This document shows positions 26,685 to 35,344 of a DNA stretch of 64,000 bases, piece by piece. The DNA is from a marine actinobacterium MedAcidi-G3 (GTDB taxonomy: Bacteria > Actinomycetota > Acidimicrobiia > Acidimicrobiales > Poriferisodalaceae), in contig JUEP01000004.1 in assembly GCA_000817105.1 (NCBI GenBank), positions 83,292 to 147,291 on the forward strand, written 5' to 3'. Under the pieces are notes generated by a model. It saw only the letters and a program-made list of their open reading frames with translations. It was not told the DNA's origin and did not search any database. Each line of letters begins with the position of its first letter. Position 1 is the stretch's first letter. The position numbers were made by a program, and so were the translations under genes.

Positions 26685-26732
26685 ACCCTCCGTCACTCAA
26701 CCCTGACGTTTGCTTAAGGTTGGGTCGGTACC

Positions 26733-28244
26733 ATGTCAGACGTGACCAACCCTTATTACGTCACCACTCCTATCTATTACGTAAATGATGCGCCCCATAT
26801 TGGCCATGCGTACACAACGATCACAGCTGATGCCATCGCGAGATGGAATCGGCTTTTAGGGCGCGATGTCCACTTTCTCACCGGGACCGATGAGCACGGA
26901 CTTAAGGTTCAGCGTGCAGCTGAAGAAAATGACTGTTCCCCAATCGAATGGGCTGATCGAACGGTAGTTAGATTTCAAGACGCTTGGAACCAGCTCCAAA
27001 TATCGAATGACGATTTCATCCGAACGAGCGAAGAACGACACTATGCAGCTGTGCAAAAGCTGTTGCAAGCCTGCTATGACAACGGCGACGTTGACCTTCA
27101 AACATACGAAGGCCTGTATTGCGTCAGCTGTGAGGCCTATTTCAGCGAAGCTGATCTGGATAACGGAAATTGTCCAATTCACGGTCGACCGGTAGAGCAC
27201 GTAACCGAAGAAAACTATTTCTTCAAGTTGAGCCGATACGAACAGCCTCTGAAAGACTGGTACGCCGCTCACCCTGATTTCGTTCAGCCTGCAACTAAAC
27301 GAAATGAAGCACTGGGATTCATTAACCAAGGGTTGCAGGACTTCTCAATAAGTAGAACCTCTATTGACTGGGGCATTCCCCTTCCGTGGGATCCAGGTCA
27401 TGTCACATATGTATGGTTCGACGCCCTAACGAATTACATAACTGCAGCGGGCTACGTTGATAATCCACAAGAGTTCGAATCCCGCTGGCCTGCGATTCAC
27501 CTAATTGGGAAAGACATTCTCCGTTTTCACTGTGTGTATTGGCCAGCGATGCTGATGAGTGCAGGTCTTGCTCCACCTGAGCGCGTTCATGTTCATGGCT
27601 TCTTGCTGGTCGGAGGAGAAAAGATGTCGAAGACTCGGCTGAATCAGATCGCCCCAGCTGACCTAGTAGAAGATTTCGGTGTTGATGGGGTGAGACATCA
27701 TTTTTTGCATGACCAAACCTTTGGACCGGATGGCGACTTTAGTCATGAGGGAATGACAGCTCGCTACAACGCAGACCTAGCTAACAACCTAGGAAATTTA
27801 CTCAGTCGAGTAACAACAGTAGTTACATCAAAGTGTGGGGGAGTTGGCCCGCCCGCAAACCCTGACAGCCCGTTAGCTGAAATCGTTGAAGAAGAATACA
27901 AAAAAATTGCTGACGGGTGGGCACGGATTGCGCCTTCCGAAGCTCTCGATGCGACCTGGAAAATTATTCGCGAAACAAATGCCTATCTTGAAAATGCTGA
28001 ACCCTGGAAATCCGAGCCCGGCCCCGCAGTGGACGCTGTTTTGGGGGATGCTCTTGAGATTCTGCGGATCGTTTCAATCTTGGCTTCGCCGGCGGTGCCG
28101 AACGCGTGTAGCGAAATTCGTCGTCGGATAGGACTTGACGCAGACCACACGCAACAACGGTTGCCAGACAGCATCAAATGGGGTCAATACCCAGGTGGAC
28201 TTCCGGTCCTCAAGGGTGACCCCCTGTTCCCTCGGTTCAAATGA
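26733..28244 (+). CDS. metG: Methionyl-tRNA synthetase
   Basis: Class I aminoacyl-tRNA synthetase of 503 residues. The HIGH-type motif is PHIGHAYT (residues 20-27). A zinc knuckle is CVSCEAYFSEADL...NCPIHG (CxxC and CxxH), and the KMSKT loop lies in GGEKMSKTRLNQI. The anticodon domain is complete but there is no C-terminal dimerisation domain, as in the short bacterial/mycobacterial form. It overlaps the tatD start by four bases (ATGA). Confidence 0.97.
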   Translation: MSDVTNPYYVTTPIYYVNDAPHIGHAYTTITADAIARWNRLLGRDVHFLTGTDEHGLKVQRAAEENDCSPIEWADRTVVRFQDAWNQLQISNDDFIRTSEERHYAAVQKLLQACYDNGDVDLQTYEGLYCVSCEAYFSEADLDNGNCPIHGRPVEHVTEENYFFKLSRYEQPLKDWYAAHPDFVQPATKRNEALGFINQGLQDFSISRTSIDWGIPLPWDPGHVTYVWFDALTNYITAAGYVDNPQEFESRWPAIHLIGKDILRFHCVYWPAMLMSAGLAPPERVHVHGFLLVGGEKMSKTRLNQIAPADLVEDFGVDGVRHHFLHDQTFGPDGDFSHEGMTARYNADLANNLGNLLSRVTTVVTSKCGGVGPPANPDSPLAEIVEEEYKKIADGWARIAPSEALDATWKIIRETNAYLENAEPWKSEPGPAVDAVLGDALEILRIVSILASPAVPNACSEIRRRIGLDADHTQQRLPDSIKWGQYPGGLPVLKGDPLFPRFK

Positions 28245-29002
28245 CCGAAATGAAGTGGACAGATAATCACTGCCATCTGCCAGATGACCCGGACCTCGCC
28301 TTACAAATGGTGCAAACTGCCAAAGAGGCGGGTGTTCATAGGCTCATCGATGTTGGGACCTCAATAGAACACAGCCTCAAGTGCATAACACGCGCTAATG
28401 AGATTGACGGAGTCTGGGCTACAGCGGGTGTCCATCCGCATGATGCAAAAGATGGAATTAATGGTTTGGAGCGAATAGCAGCTTCTCCAAAGGTGGTCGC
28501 GATTGGAGAGTGTGGACTCGACTATTACTACGACAACTCGCCTCGAAACATTCAACGGGAAATATTCGCTAAGCAAATTCAGCTAGCCCACCAACGTGCG
28601 CTGCCGTTAGTAATCCATACCAGAGATGCTTGGGACGATACATTCGACATACTCGATCTTGAAGGCATTCCTAGCAAAACAGTTTTTCATTGCTTTACAG
28701 GTGGACCTGAAGAGGCGGAGGCCGGACTTCAGAGAGGCGCATATTTGTCGTTCAGCGGGATAATCACATTTCCCAGCGCACCGGAGTTACGTGAAGCAGC
28801 CGCGCTAGCCCCGGCAGATCGTTACATGGTTGAAACTGACGCCCCGTACTTGGCGCCAGTCCCCAAAAGAGGAAAGCAGAATCATCCTTCGTGGGTCACA
28901 TTTGTGGGCGAAGGCGTTGCAGCAGCGCGTGGCGTTGAGGTTGAAACAGTAGCTGCGGAGTCTTGGAGCACGGCTTCAGACTTTTACGGATTAGGTGACT
29001 GA
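28241..29002 (+). CDS. tatD: TatD-family metal-dependent deoxyribonuclease
   Basis: Amidohydrolase-fold protein of 253 residues related to TatD/YcfH, a 3'-5' DNA exonuclease and D-aminoacyl-tRNA-deacylase-like family. Metal ligands are in DNHCHLPD (residues 7-14), AIGECGLDYYYD, VIHTRDA, VFHCFTGG and VETDAPYLAP. It lies downstream of metG with an ATGA overlap and upstream of rpf, the standard actinobacterial order. A strong hairpin begins at the stop codon. Confidence 0.95.
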   Translation: MTEMKWTDNHCHLPDDPDLALQMVQTAKEAGVHRLIDVGTSIEHSLKCITRANEIDGVWATAGVHPHDAKDGINGLERIAASPKVVAIGECGLDYYYDNSPRNIQREIFAKQIQLAHQRALPLVIHTRDAWDDTFDILDLEGIPSKTVFHCFTGGPEEAEAGLQRGAYLSFSGIITFPSAPELREAAALAPADRYMVETDAPYLAPVPKRGKQNHPSWVTFVGEGVAAARGVEVETVAAESWSTASDFYGLGD

Positions 29003-29023
29003 CAAGAGAAATCTTGTCAGTCA
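28996..29023 (+). terminator. 12-bp hairpin with GAAA tetraloop after tatD
   Basis: Bases 28996-29007 pair perfectly with 29012-29023 around a GAAA tetraloop. The stem begins just before the tatD stop (29000-29002). There is no T-run, but the location at the end of the metG-tatD unit and before the separately started rpf gene supports a terminator role. Confidence 0.65.
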
Positions 29024-29063
29024 GTAGGCTCAATTAAGTAGCAGCAAGATTGGGTGGTATGCG

Positions 29064-29984
29064 GTGCAACCTGCGCTCCTAAAGAGGTGGAACAGACATG
29101 CCGTACTCTTGCTTCTAGGAATTGCGGTGATAGGTGTAGCCGCTGTGTCGATCACCGAGTCAGAATCCACGTCCGGCAAACCCACCCCCCAGCCAACTAA
29201 TCGAAAACTTACCGAGTCCTCAACTCCGGATCTCTCCTTGGCCGGCTTTAGAGTGGGGAATCTGGCGGTGTCGCTAGTGGGCGACTTATTTTTAGGAATT
29301 CAATTCCAGGCGGAAAGCCCGATAAACGGGGCAGCTTCGGCTGGACCAACTCCAAGTTCCGAAACAACGCGTCCCGTGATCACTATTTCGGATACATCAA
29401 GCACCAGCTACATATCCACGACACCCCTGCCCCCATCAGTTCCAACAACGGCAACAGTCTCGACAACGCATTCACCGGGAACTTCTGATCGACAGTCAAG
29501 TCCGTCCCCCACGCCAACAACAGCGGCCAGGTTCATAGGCACGACCGTTGTTCCGACAACTACGACAACTGTGACAACTACGACAACTACGACAACTGTG
29601 ACAACTACGACAACTACGACAACAACAACCGCGCCCATTAGCTATGGAGCAACTAAAGAATCTTTCGAACCAGAGCAGGGAACGACGACAATCGTTTTTG
29701 GGCAGCCTTACTCTGACACCTGGCCGAGTCTTGAGATGTGGGAGCGGATGGCATGGTGCGAGTCAAGACAGACTTGGGATGTTGACACTGGAAATGGATA
29801 TTTTGGAGGGCTCCAATTTGCATTGGGTTCATGGCAATGGATGGGAGGCGAGGGAAGTCCAGCTGATGCCAGCAAAGAAGAGCAGATCTATCGGGCCAAC
29901 CTTCTATGGCAGGCTCAGGGCTGGAATGGTTGGCCGGGTTGTAAACAATATTTCGGTTGGTCTAGGTGGCAGGTGAGGGAATGA
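29064..29984 (+). CDS. Resuscitation-promoting-factor-like transglycosylase with Thr-rich linker
   Basis: Exported wall hydrolase of 306 residues. An N-terminal membrane anchor or signal (HAVLLLLGIAVIGVAAVSI) is followed by a long Ser/Thr/Pro linker. A C-terminal Rpf domain contains AWCESRQTWDVDTGNGYFGG, with the catalytic Glu at residue 233 and the partner Cys in GWPGCKQYF. Rpf proteins cleave peptidoglycan glycan strands during growth and resuscitation of actinobacteria. The DUF348 and G5 domains of RpfB are absent; the domain is carried by a Thr-rich linker instead. Position between tatD and rsmA is that of rpfB. GTG 29064 start. Confidence 0.92.
   Translation: MQPALLKRWNRHAVLLLLGIAVIGVAAVSITESESTSGKPTPQPTNRKLTESSTPDLSLAGFRVGNLAVSLVGDLFLGIQFQAESPINGAASAGPTPSSETTRPVITISDTSSTSYISTTPLPPSVPTTATVSTTHSPGTSDRQSSPSPTPTTAARFIGTTVVPTTTTTVTTTTTTTTVTTTTTTTTTTAPISYGATKESFEPEQGTTTIVFGQPYSDTWPSLEMWERMAWCESRQTWDVDTGNGYFGGLQFALGSWQWMGGEGSPADASKEEQIYRANLLWQAQGWNGWPGCKQYFGWSRWQVRE
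29554..29630 (+). repeat. Tandem repeat of ACGACAACT-type units encoding a Thr-rich linker
   Basis: The linker of the Rpf-like gene contains imperfect tandem units (ACGACAACT and GTGACAACT) coding mostly for Thr with a few Val. The repeat encourages slippage. On the opposite strand it makes a spurious valine-rich open frame. Confidence 0.85.
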
Positions 29985-30799
29985 CGTTATCGGTAGCTGA
30001 CGTCCGGCGATTACTGAGCGAAGCAGACATAGATCCGAAAAAGAGCCTCGGACAAAACTTTGTTGTCGATCCGAACACTGTCAGGCGTATAGCTCGACTA
30101 TCCGGAGTAGGGGAAGGCAGCCGTGTAATAGAAATCGGGGCGGGATTGGGGTCGCTGACGCTAGCGCTAGCTGAAACTGGAGCATCGGTCGTAGCTATCG
30201 AGACTGACAGAACGCTAATACCGATACTCAATTCCATCGTCGGTGATCGGGCTGAAATAATAGAGGCAGATGTGCGCTCCCTTTCGTGGAACGAAATGCT
30301 ACCGACGCCCGGTTGGGACCTCGTAGCAAATCTTCCCTACAACATTGCGACGAACGTAGTACTCACCGTCTTAGATGAGGTTCCGGCTGTGACCCGTCTT
30401 TTGGTCATGGTTCAGCAAGAAGCTGGAGAACGGATAGCTGCCTCGGTTGGCGATGCTGCATACAGCGGAGTGTCAGTGCGGGTTGCCCTGAGAGGAAATG
30501 CGTCAATTGTTGGGCATGTATCTCCTTCAGTCTTTTACCCGCAACCCCGAGTGAGCTCTGCGCTGGTAGCTATAGAACGAGTAGAGCGAAGCGTCGAAAA
30601 ACACATTGAAGACGAACTGATAGACCTGGTTCGGATTGCCTTCAATCAACGCCGTAAAATGCTGCGAAAAAGTCTCAAAGGACGAGTCGAAGAAAACATC
30701 CTGGAAAGTGCGGGCATCCCTCCCACATCTCGACCCGAAGAAGTTGAGCTAGATAGGTGGATAAACCTTGCCCAAGAATCAGCGAAAATCGAACTGTGA
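29981..30799 (+). CDS. rsmA: 16S rRNA (adenine(1518)/(1519)-N6)-dimethyltransferase
   Basis: KsgA-type methyltransferase that dimethylates two adjacent adenines in helix 45 during small-subunit maturation. It has SLGQNFVVD at the N-terminus, the SAM motif VIEIGAGLGSLTLAL, DVANLPYNIATNV (NLPY catalytic loop) and FYPQPRVSSALV. The ATG at 29981 is preferred over the upstream in-frame ATG (29966). It overlaps the rpf stop as ATGA and follows GAGGGA directly. It overlaps ispE by GTGA at the 3' end. Gene symbol ksgA is a synonym. Confidence 0.96.
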   Translation: MTLSVADVRRLLSEADIDPKKSLGQNFVVDPNTVRRIARLSGVGEGSRVIEIGAGLGSLTLALAETGASVVAIETDRTLIPILNSIVGDRAEIIEADVRSLSWNEMLPTPGWDLVANLPYNIATNVVLTVLDEVPAVTRLLVMVQQEAGERIAASVGDAAYSGVSVRVALRGNASIVGHVSPSVFYPQPRVSSALVAIERVERSVEKHIEDELIDLVRIAFNQRRKMLRKSLKGRVEENILESAGIPPTSRPEEVELDRWINLAQESAKIEL

Positions 30800-31572
30800 A
30801 AACCGACCATCTCATTTGCCCAGCTAAGTTGACCCTCTCTCTCACTGTGGAGGGCCGTCGCTCTGACGGCTATCACTTGATCGACGCCGAAATGGTGTCA
30901 GTCGATCTGTGTGATGAGATGTTTATCAAAGACGGGTCAAAGTTAACGGTCCTATCATCGGATTCTGGATTCGACATCCCGACGGACCGCAACAATCTCG
31001 TCACTCGTGCACTAGACCTAGTTCACCGTTCGGCAGATGTGGTGATTCATAAAAGGATTCCTGCGGGAGCTGGACTAGGTGGCGGCTCTAGCAATGCTGC
31101 AGCAGTTTTGCGGTGGGCGAGTTTCAATGACCCTATAGCCGCCAGTGCACTAGGTGCCGATATCGGGTTTTGTCTAAACGGGGGCCGAGCTCGTGTTCAA
31201 GGAATAGGTGAAAAACTTCGACCATTGCCGTTTCTGGAACGTGAAATGACTCTTCTTATTCCACCCTTCGGGATTTCAACCAAAGAGGTTTACCGGGTAT
31301 GGGATGAATTAGGGGGTCCGCAGGGCGATCACGGGAATGATCTAGAGCCTGCGGCGCTCGTCGTGGCACCTGAGTTAAGTGATTGGCGAGATGCACTCAC
31401 CAAGGCAACTGGGAAACAAGCTCGCCTAGCCGGCAGTGGAGGAACATGGTTTGTAGAGGGTCGACACGAAGAATTCGTCCATTGTGGCGTCGGTTCAATA
31501 AGCGTCAAGACGCTGCCTCAAAACAGTGCTTTGGAAAAAACTCAGCGGACTAATCGTCCTAGCCAGAACTAG
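30796..31572 (+). CDS. ispE: 4-diphosphocytidyl-2-C-methyl-D-erythritol kinase
   Basis: GHMP-family kinase of the MEP isoprenoid pathway, 258 residues from the GTG at 30796 that overlaps the rsmA stop (GTGA). N-terminal PAKLTLSLTVEGRRSDGYH, the ATP-binding GAGLGGGSSNAAAVLR and a C-terminal LAGSGGTWFVEG motif are as expected. An upstream ATG (30757) would add 13 residues inside rsmA and is rejected. The stop is immediately followed by the stop of the convergent bS22 gene. With dxs it confirms the MEP route. Confidence 0.95.
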   Translation: MKTDHLICPAKLTLSLTVEGRRSDGYHLIDAEMVSVDLCDEMFIKDGSKLTVLSSDSGFDIPTDRNNLVTRALDLVHRSADVVIHKRIPAGAGLGGGSSNAAAVLRWASFNDPIAASALGADIGFCLNGGRARVQGIGEKLRPLPFLEREMTLLIPPFGISTKEVYRVWDELGGPQGDHGNDLEPAALVVAPELSDWRDALTKATGKQARLAGSGGTWFVEGRHEEFVHCGVGSISVKTLPQNSALEKTQRTNRPSQN

Positions 31573-31665
31573 CTACTTGTTTCTTTGATAGCGGGTGCGA
31601 CGAAGCATCTTCTTGTGCTTCTTCTTACGCATGCGTTTACGACGCTTTTTTACGAGGGATCCCAT
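31573..31665 (-). CDS. Ribosomal protein bS22-like (AURKAIP1/COX24 domain), 30 residues
   Basis: Tiny basic protein from ATG 31665. It begins MGSLVKKRRKRMRKKKH and ends RRTRYQRNK. From memory the actinobacterial bS22 protein begins MGSVIKKRRKRM and continues KKKHRKLLRRTR, so the match is close along nearly the whole length. The frame is open further upstream to 31947, but that extension crosses the tRNA-Gln gene and is not coding. It lies tail to tail with ispE with no intervening bases. Confidence 0.9.
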   Translation of the reverse strand: MGSLVKKRRKRMRKKKHKKMLRRTRYQRNK

Positions 31666-31803
31666 GAGAAACTGCAGGTTAGCTGAACTGCGGCCAAGAC
31701 CCAACGTGAGGAAGGATGACATTGTTAATGCAATCGGCCGATATTGCGCAGTTCTCGTCGTTAAGCTAGGGCTGTCGGCCCAGTGCTCGTGGCACTTCGA
31801 CGG

Positions 31804-31875
31804 TCGGGGATCGTTCAATTGGCAGGACATCGGGTTTTGATCCCGACAATGGAGGTTCGAGCCCTCCTCCCCGAA
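31804..31875 (+). tRNA. tRNA-Gln (anticodon TTG)
   Basis: Acceptor TCGGGGA pairs with TCCCCGA. D arm GTTC/GGAC, anticodon stem TCGGG/CCCGA with loop TTTTGAT (TTG at 31837-31839) and T arm GGAGG/CCTCC are all present. Discriminator is A; CCA is not encoded. It stands between ispE/bS22 and glmU, where actinobacteria often carry tRNA-Gln. Confidence 0.96.
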
Positions 31876-31962
31876 CAGATTGTCTAGGACTTTTTTTGCC
31901 GTGTGCTTTCCTACTGAAAAATGGATCCTCTCGAAGCGAAACATCATTCCGCGAGGGATCGC

Positions 31963-32730
31963 ATGAGGGCAATAGTTCTAGCTGCCGGCGATGGCTCACG
32001 AATGCGGTCGACGCTGCCAAAACCCCTGCACCTAGTCGATGGCGTACCAATGACGTTGCGCATTTTGAACGCGCTCGAGAAAATTAATCTTGAAGGTGTT
32101 GTTGTAGTAGTCGGTAACCAGGCAAAGCTTGTCGCTGAAACTTTGACCCAGCTATCAGGTGACTCAACTAGGTTTGACTTCGTAGAACAAAGAGTGAGGC
32201 GTGGGACTGCTGATGCTGCTCGCATTGGGCTCCAGAGCTTTGGCATTCATGAAGCATCAGAACTGGATTTCGATGTGCTCGTGTTGCCGGGGGACATGCC
32301 GCTTCTTACGTCTGAGACTTTGATCCAGATGCAAGAACACCACCAAAAGTTAAGGTCCGCTGCTACTTTGCTGACAGCGAAGTTTGAGGACCCATCTGGC
32401 TACGGCCGGATCATCAGGGACAAAGATGGGCGAATTGAGCGGGTTGTAGAACATGCAGATGCGGGACCGGCCGAACTAGATATTAACGAAGTGAATACGT
32501 CCGTTTACTGCTTTAATTCGCTACTGCTGTCCCAAACACTCGCAAAGGTAGAAAATTCTAATTCTCAAAACGAGTACTACCTCACCGACGTGATTGAACT
32601 ATTGGGTAAGAGTGGCCACCTAGTAACGGGAGTGGTTGTTGAGGAAGCTGACGAAGTGCGTGGCGTCAACACGCAAGAACAGCTAGTGGAGTGTGAAACG
32701 TTGCTGAGAGCAAGAACTGATATGAAATAG
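31963..32730 (+). CDS. UDP-GlcNAc pyrophosphorylase domain (GlmU N-terminal half only)
   Basis: Nucleotidyltransferase of about 255 residues matching the GlmU uridylyltransferase domain. The signature is LAAGDGSRMRSTLPKPLH near the start, with VLPGDMPLLT, EDPSGYGRIIRD-like FEDPSGYGRIIRD, VNTSVYCF and the QNEYYLTDVIELL segment. ATG 31963 is chosen because GAGGG lies 5 bases before it. Full GlmU proteins are about 450-490 residues and carry a left-handed beta-helix acetyltransferase domain; here the gene stops after the first domain. The glucosamine-1-phosphate N-acetyltransferase must be supplied by another gene. Position before prs is the standard glmU position. Confidence 0.9.
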   Translation: MRAIVLAAGDGSRMRSTLPKPLHLVDGVPMTLRILNALEKINLEGVVVVVGNQAKLVAETLTQLSGDSTRFDFVEQRVRRGTADAARIGLQSFGIHEASELDFDVLVLPGDMPLLTSETLIQMQEHHQKLRSAATLLTAKFEDPSGYGRIIRDKDGRIERVVEHADAGPAELDINEVNTSVYCFNSLLLSQTLAKVENSNSQNEYYLTDVIELLGKSGHLVTGVVVEEADEVRGVNTQEQLVECETLLRARTDMK

Positions 32731-32929
32731 TGGGTCGAATGACTCACTTTGCGACCTCAAACGCGCCGATTTCGCGCAGATTTCGTTACTGCAAAATTAT
32801 GGCCCGTAGAAGTCAAGACTGGAAAGCATTGTCAAATTTGAGTTCTTGTAGTTTTAGCGCTGGCAGACAAGTACGCATCAGCTACTGTCACAGAACCGTT
32901 CTACAGCTCTTATCAGAGCAGGAGAAGCG

Positions 32930-33913
32930 ATGGAACTAGTAACCAAAAAGCGATTGCACCTGTTTACCGGTCGAGCAAATCCTGTGTTAGCCCAAGAAAT
33001 AGCGCATCATCTGGGTATCGATCTGGGTGACCCTGGACTGATTGATTTTGCTAACGGCGAGATTAAGTGTCGTTTTCAGGAATCGGTTCGCGGAGGAGAT
33101 GTGTTCATCATTCAAACTCATGCCGCAACGGAAAACATGAGCGTGAATGACGCCATCATGGAGCACTTGATAATGGTGGATGCCGCTCGACGAGCTTCCG
33201 CGAAACGCATAACCGCAGTTGCCCCTTTTTACGGCTATGCGAGACAAGACAGAAAAGCTCAGGGTCGAGAACCTATAACTGCCCGCCTGGTCTCAGACCT
33301 TTTGAGACAAGCTGGTGCCGACCGTCTCGTGAGCATCGACCTGCATAGTGGCCAAATACAGGGATTCTTTGAAGGTCCAGTTGACCATTTAACGGCGGCC
33401 CCAGTCTTGATTGAATATTTAGAAGCTGTTATTCCTGATGGATCTATCATTGTTTCGCCAGACACGGGTCGGGTTAAGGTGGCAGAGCGATACGCGAAGA
33501 AGCTTGACTGTGAAGTAGCGACTATCTATAAGAGACGCTCGCTAAATGCAGCGAATGAAGTCGAAGCATTGGGTGTTATGGGTGACGTTAACGGGCGAAC
33601 TTGTGTGATCATTGACGACATGGTGGACACGGCTGGAACAATATGCGCGGCTGTCGACACGTTGACTGAACATGGTGCCGCCGACGTACTGTGCGCCACC
33701 ACACACGCCGTGTTTTCTGGCCCGGCAGTTGAACGTTTAGAGAGCTCAGCTCTGAGCAGGGTTGTTGTCACCGATACCGTCCCGCTACCGGACTCAAAAC
33801 GATTCGACAAACTAGAGGTGTTGAGCGCCGCAGGTATTCTTGCTGACGCTCTGGAATCAGTCTTCGAAGACACGTCGGTGTCAGAAATCTTTGATGGGGA
33901 AAACCATTCATAG
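32930..33913 (+). CDS. prs: Ribose-phosphate pyrophosphokinase
   Basis: PRPP synthetase of 327 residues, making phosphoribosyl diphosphate from ribose 5-phosphate and ATP for nucleotide, His and Trp synthesis. Landmarks are LFTGRANPVLAQEIA, PFYGYARQDRK, IDLHSGQIQGFF and the PRPP-binding CVIIDDMVDTAGTI. ATG 32930 has AGGAGA 6 bases upstream. A 200-base non-coding stretch precedes it, probably carrying its promoter and a small hairpin (GCTCT-TATC-AGAGC) just before the ribosome site. Confidence 0.97.
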   Translation: MELVTKKRLHLFTGRANPVLAQEIAHHLGIDLGDPGLIDFANGEIKCRFQESVRGGDVFIIQTHAATENMSVNDAIMEHLIMVDAARRASAKRITAVAPFYGYARQDRKAQGREPITARLVSDLLRQAGADRLVSIDLHSGQIQGFFEGPVDHLTAAPVLIEYLEAVIPDGSIIVSPDTGRVKVAERYAKKLDCEVATIYKRRSLNAANEVEALGVMGDVNGRTCVIIDDMVDTAGTICAAVDTLTEHGAADVLCATTHAVFSGPAVERLESSALSRVVVTDTVPLPDSKRFDKLEVLSAAGILADALESVFEDTSVSEIFDGENHS

Positions 33914-34031
33914 TTAACAACGTCTGGTTTTGTGTGAGTGATGAGTAGCCCTTGGCTCTACAATGGTCAGCCGTTCAGGACCCTTATAGAAAACTGGTCC
34001 GTATTAGATCTATTTCCAGGAGTCACCAGCG

Positions 34032-34712
34032 ATGTCGTCAGATCTGAAGCTTGAGGCTGAAAGCCGCCAAGACCATGGCAGTCGATCTTCTCGGCGTTTA
34101 CGACGCGATGACAAGATCCCAGCAGTTGTTTACGGCCAGGGTTCTGAGCCGTTATCAGTCACTTTGGATCGACCCAAGTTTCGAGCAACTTTAAACGCCG
34201 CTGGCCCGAACGCTGTCATAACCCTTGATGTCGACGGTAGTGACTATCTGACAATCGTAAAGAATATGCAACGTGATCCGATTGCCAATCGCGTTACTCA
34301 CGTAGATTTCATGCTCATCGACATAGACCAGCGACTAATTGTTGATGTCCCGATCGCTCTGGTCGGTGACGCTGTTCTAGTGCGACAAGAAGGAGCAGTA
34401 GTCCAACAACAGATGATGACCCTCACCGTTGAGGCACCAGCGGGAAACATTCCTCAGGTCTTTGAAGTTGACATCTCTGAAATGTCTATAGATAACTCTA
34501 TTCGTGTGTCTGATCTTGAGATGGGAACTGGTGTCGTTCCTCAAGTTGAAGATGAATCGCTGATCGCTATTGGACAACGAAGTCGAGCTGCCGTTGCTGC
34601 CGAAGAGACCGGCGGCGAGGATTCGGATGGATTGGGCGAAGATGCTGCGATGGGCGGCGATGCTGTCGATGCCGGTGAGGCGTCTGACGAAGACGCTGGC
34701 GAAGATAGCTAA
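34032..34712 (+). CDS. rplY: 50S ribosomal protein bL25 (CTC form)
   Basis: 5S-rRNA-binding ribosomal protein of 226 residues. The bL25 domain (SRRLRRDDKIPAVVYGQG, VTLDRPKFRATL) is followed by the TL5/CTC beta domain (VDVPIALVGDAVLV, MTLTVEAPAGNIPQ). A long acidic tail rich in Asp, Glu and Gly is common in actinobacteria. An AGGAG site lies upstream of the ATG. It precedes pth as in other actinobacteria. Confidence 0.96.
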   Translation: MSSDLKLEAESRQDHGSRSSRRLRRDDKIPAVVYGQGSEPLSVTLDRPKFRATLNAAGPNAVITLDVDGSDYLTIVKNMQRDPIANRVTHVDFMLIDIDQRLIVDVPIALVGDAVLVRQEGAVVQQQMMTLTVEAPAGNIPQVFEVDISEMSIDNSIRVSDLEMGTGVVPQVEDESLIAIGQRSRAAVAAEETGGEDSDGLGEDAAMGGDAVDAGEASDEDAGEDS

Positions 34713-34723
34713 GCTGACCACCG

Positions 34724-35344
34724 GTGTCGGTGTTTCGCCGGGCAGCGCAACGTCGCGGTACTCCGGCCGACTACCTAGTCGTAGGGCTAGGTAATCCGGG
34801 GGACAAGTTTCTCGGGACACGACACAATCTTGGCTACGAGGTAATCGATAAGCTCGCAGCGAGAGAGTCCGTATCGCTAGAAATCTCGAAAACGGACCGA
34901 GCGCGCAAAGCATTCATCCAGGTGGCGGGGAAACGAGTGGTCTTGGCTTGCCCGACGACATTTATGAACTTGAGCGGGGAATCAGTAGCGTCCCTGATTC
35001 GTCGAAATGGTGTCGATGATGTTGCAAGGCTCATAGTCGTGCACGACGAACTTGACTTGGAACCTGGTCGAGTGAAAGTCAAACGAGGCGGATCAGCGGC
35101 CGGTCACAATGGCCTGAAATCTATTCACCAGCACCTTGGTAACGATGGTTTTGTCCGGATCAGAATCGGGGTTGGTAAACCACCCGATCCCCGAAACGGC
35201 CGCAACTGGGTCCTTAAGAAACCGGCGACGGAAGATCGAGTGCGACTGGACCTCGCAGCAAACGTTGGTGTCGATGCAATAGAGATGGTCTTGGCAGACG
35301 GCGTTGAGCAAGCGATGAACAAGATCAACGGTCTTCAATCGTGA
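34724..35344 (+). CDS. pth: Peptidyl-tRNA hydrolase
   Basis: Enzyme of 206 residues that releases tRNA from prematurely dropped peptidyl-tRNA. Family motifs are LVVGLGNPGDKFLGTRHNLGYEV (catalytic His in RHNLG), PTTFMNLSGESV, LIVVHDELDL and KRGGSAAGHNGLKSI. The N-terminal basic extension before TPADYLVVGLGNPG also occurs in related actinobacteria. GTG 34724 start; its stop overlaps the mfd start. Confidence 0.96.
   Translation: MSVFRRAAQRRGTPADYLVVGLGNPGDKFLGTRHNLGYEVIDKLAARESVSLEISKTDRARKAFIQVAGKRVVLACPTTFMNLSGESVASLIRRNGVDDVARLIVVHDELDLEPGRVKVKRGGSAAGHNGLKSIHQHLGNDGFVRIRIGVGKPPDPRNGRNWVLKKPATEDRVRLDLAANVGVDAIEMVLADGVEQAMNKINGLQS

Noticed and set aside
26695..26725. Possible attenuator or T-box before metG
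   Set aside because: Only an 8-bp imperfect pair with a 15-base loop, with no T-box sequence; the leader is too short.
29408..29638. Valine-rich open frame on the minus strand
   Set aside because: It is the complement of the Thr-rich repeat of the Rpf gene; composition is a pure repeat artefact.
31573..31947. Long minus-strand frame of 124 codons upstream of bS22
   Set aside because: It crosses tRNA-Gln; only the last 30 codons match a known protein and have a suitable ATG.
32730..32939. 69-codon frame between glmU and prs, considered as a remnant of the GlmU acetyltransferase domain
   Set aside because: No hexapeptide-repeat pattern, odd composition rich in Ser, Arg and Cys, and it runs into the prs start.
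34377..34913. 178-codon minus-strand frame over rplY and pth
   Set aside because: Lies opposite two well-supported genes; no family pattern.
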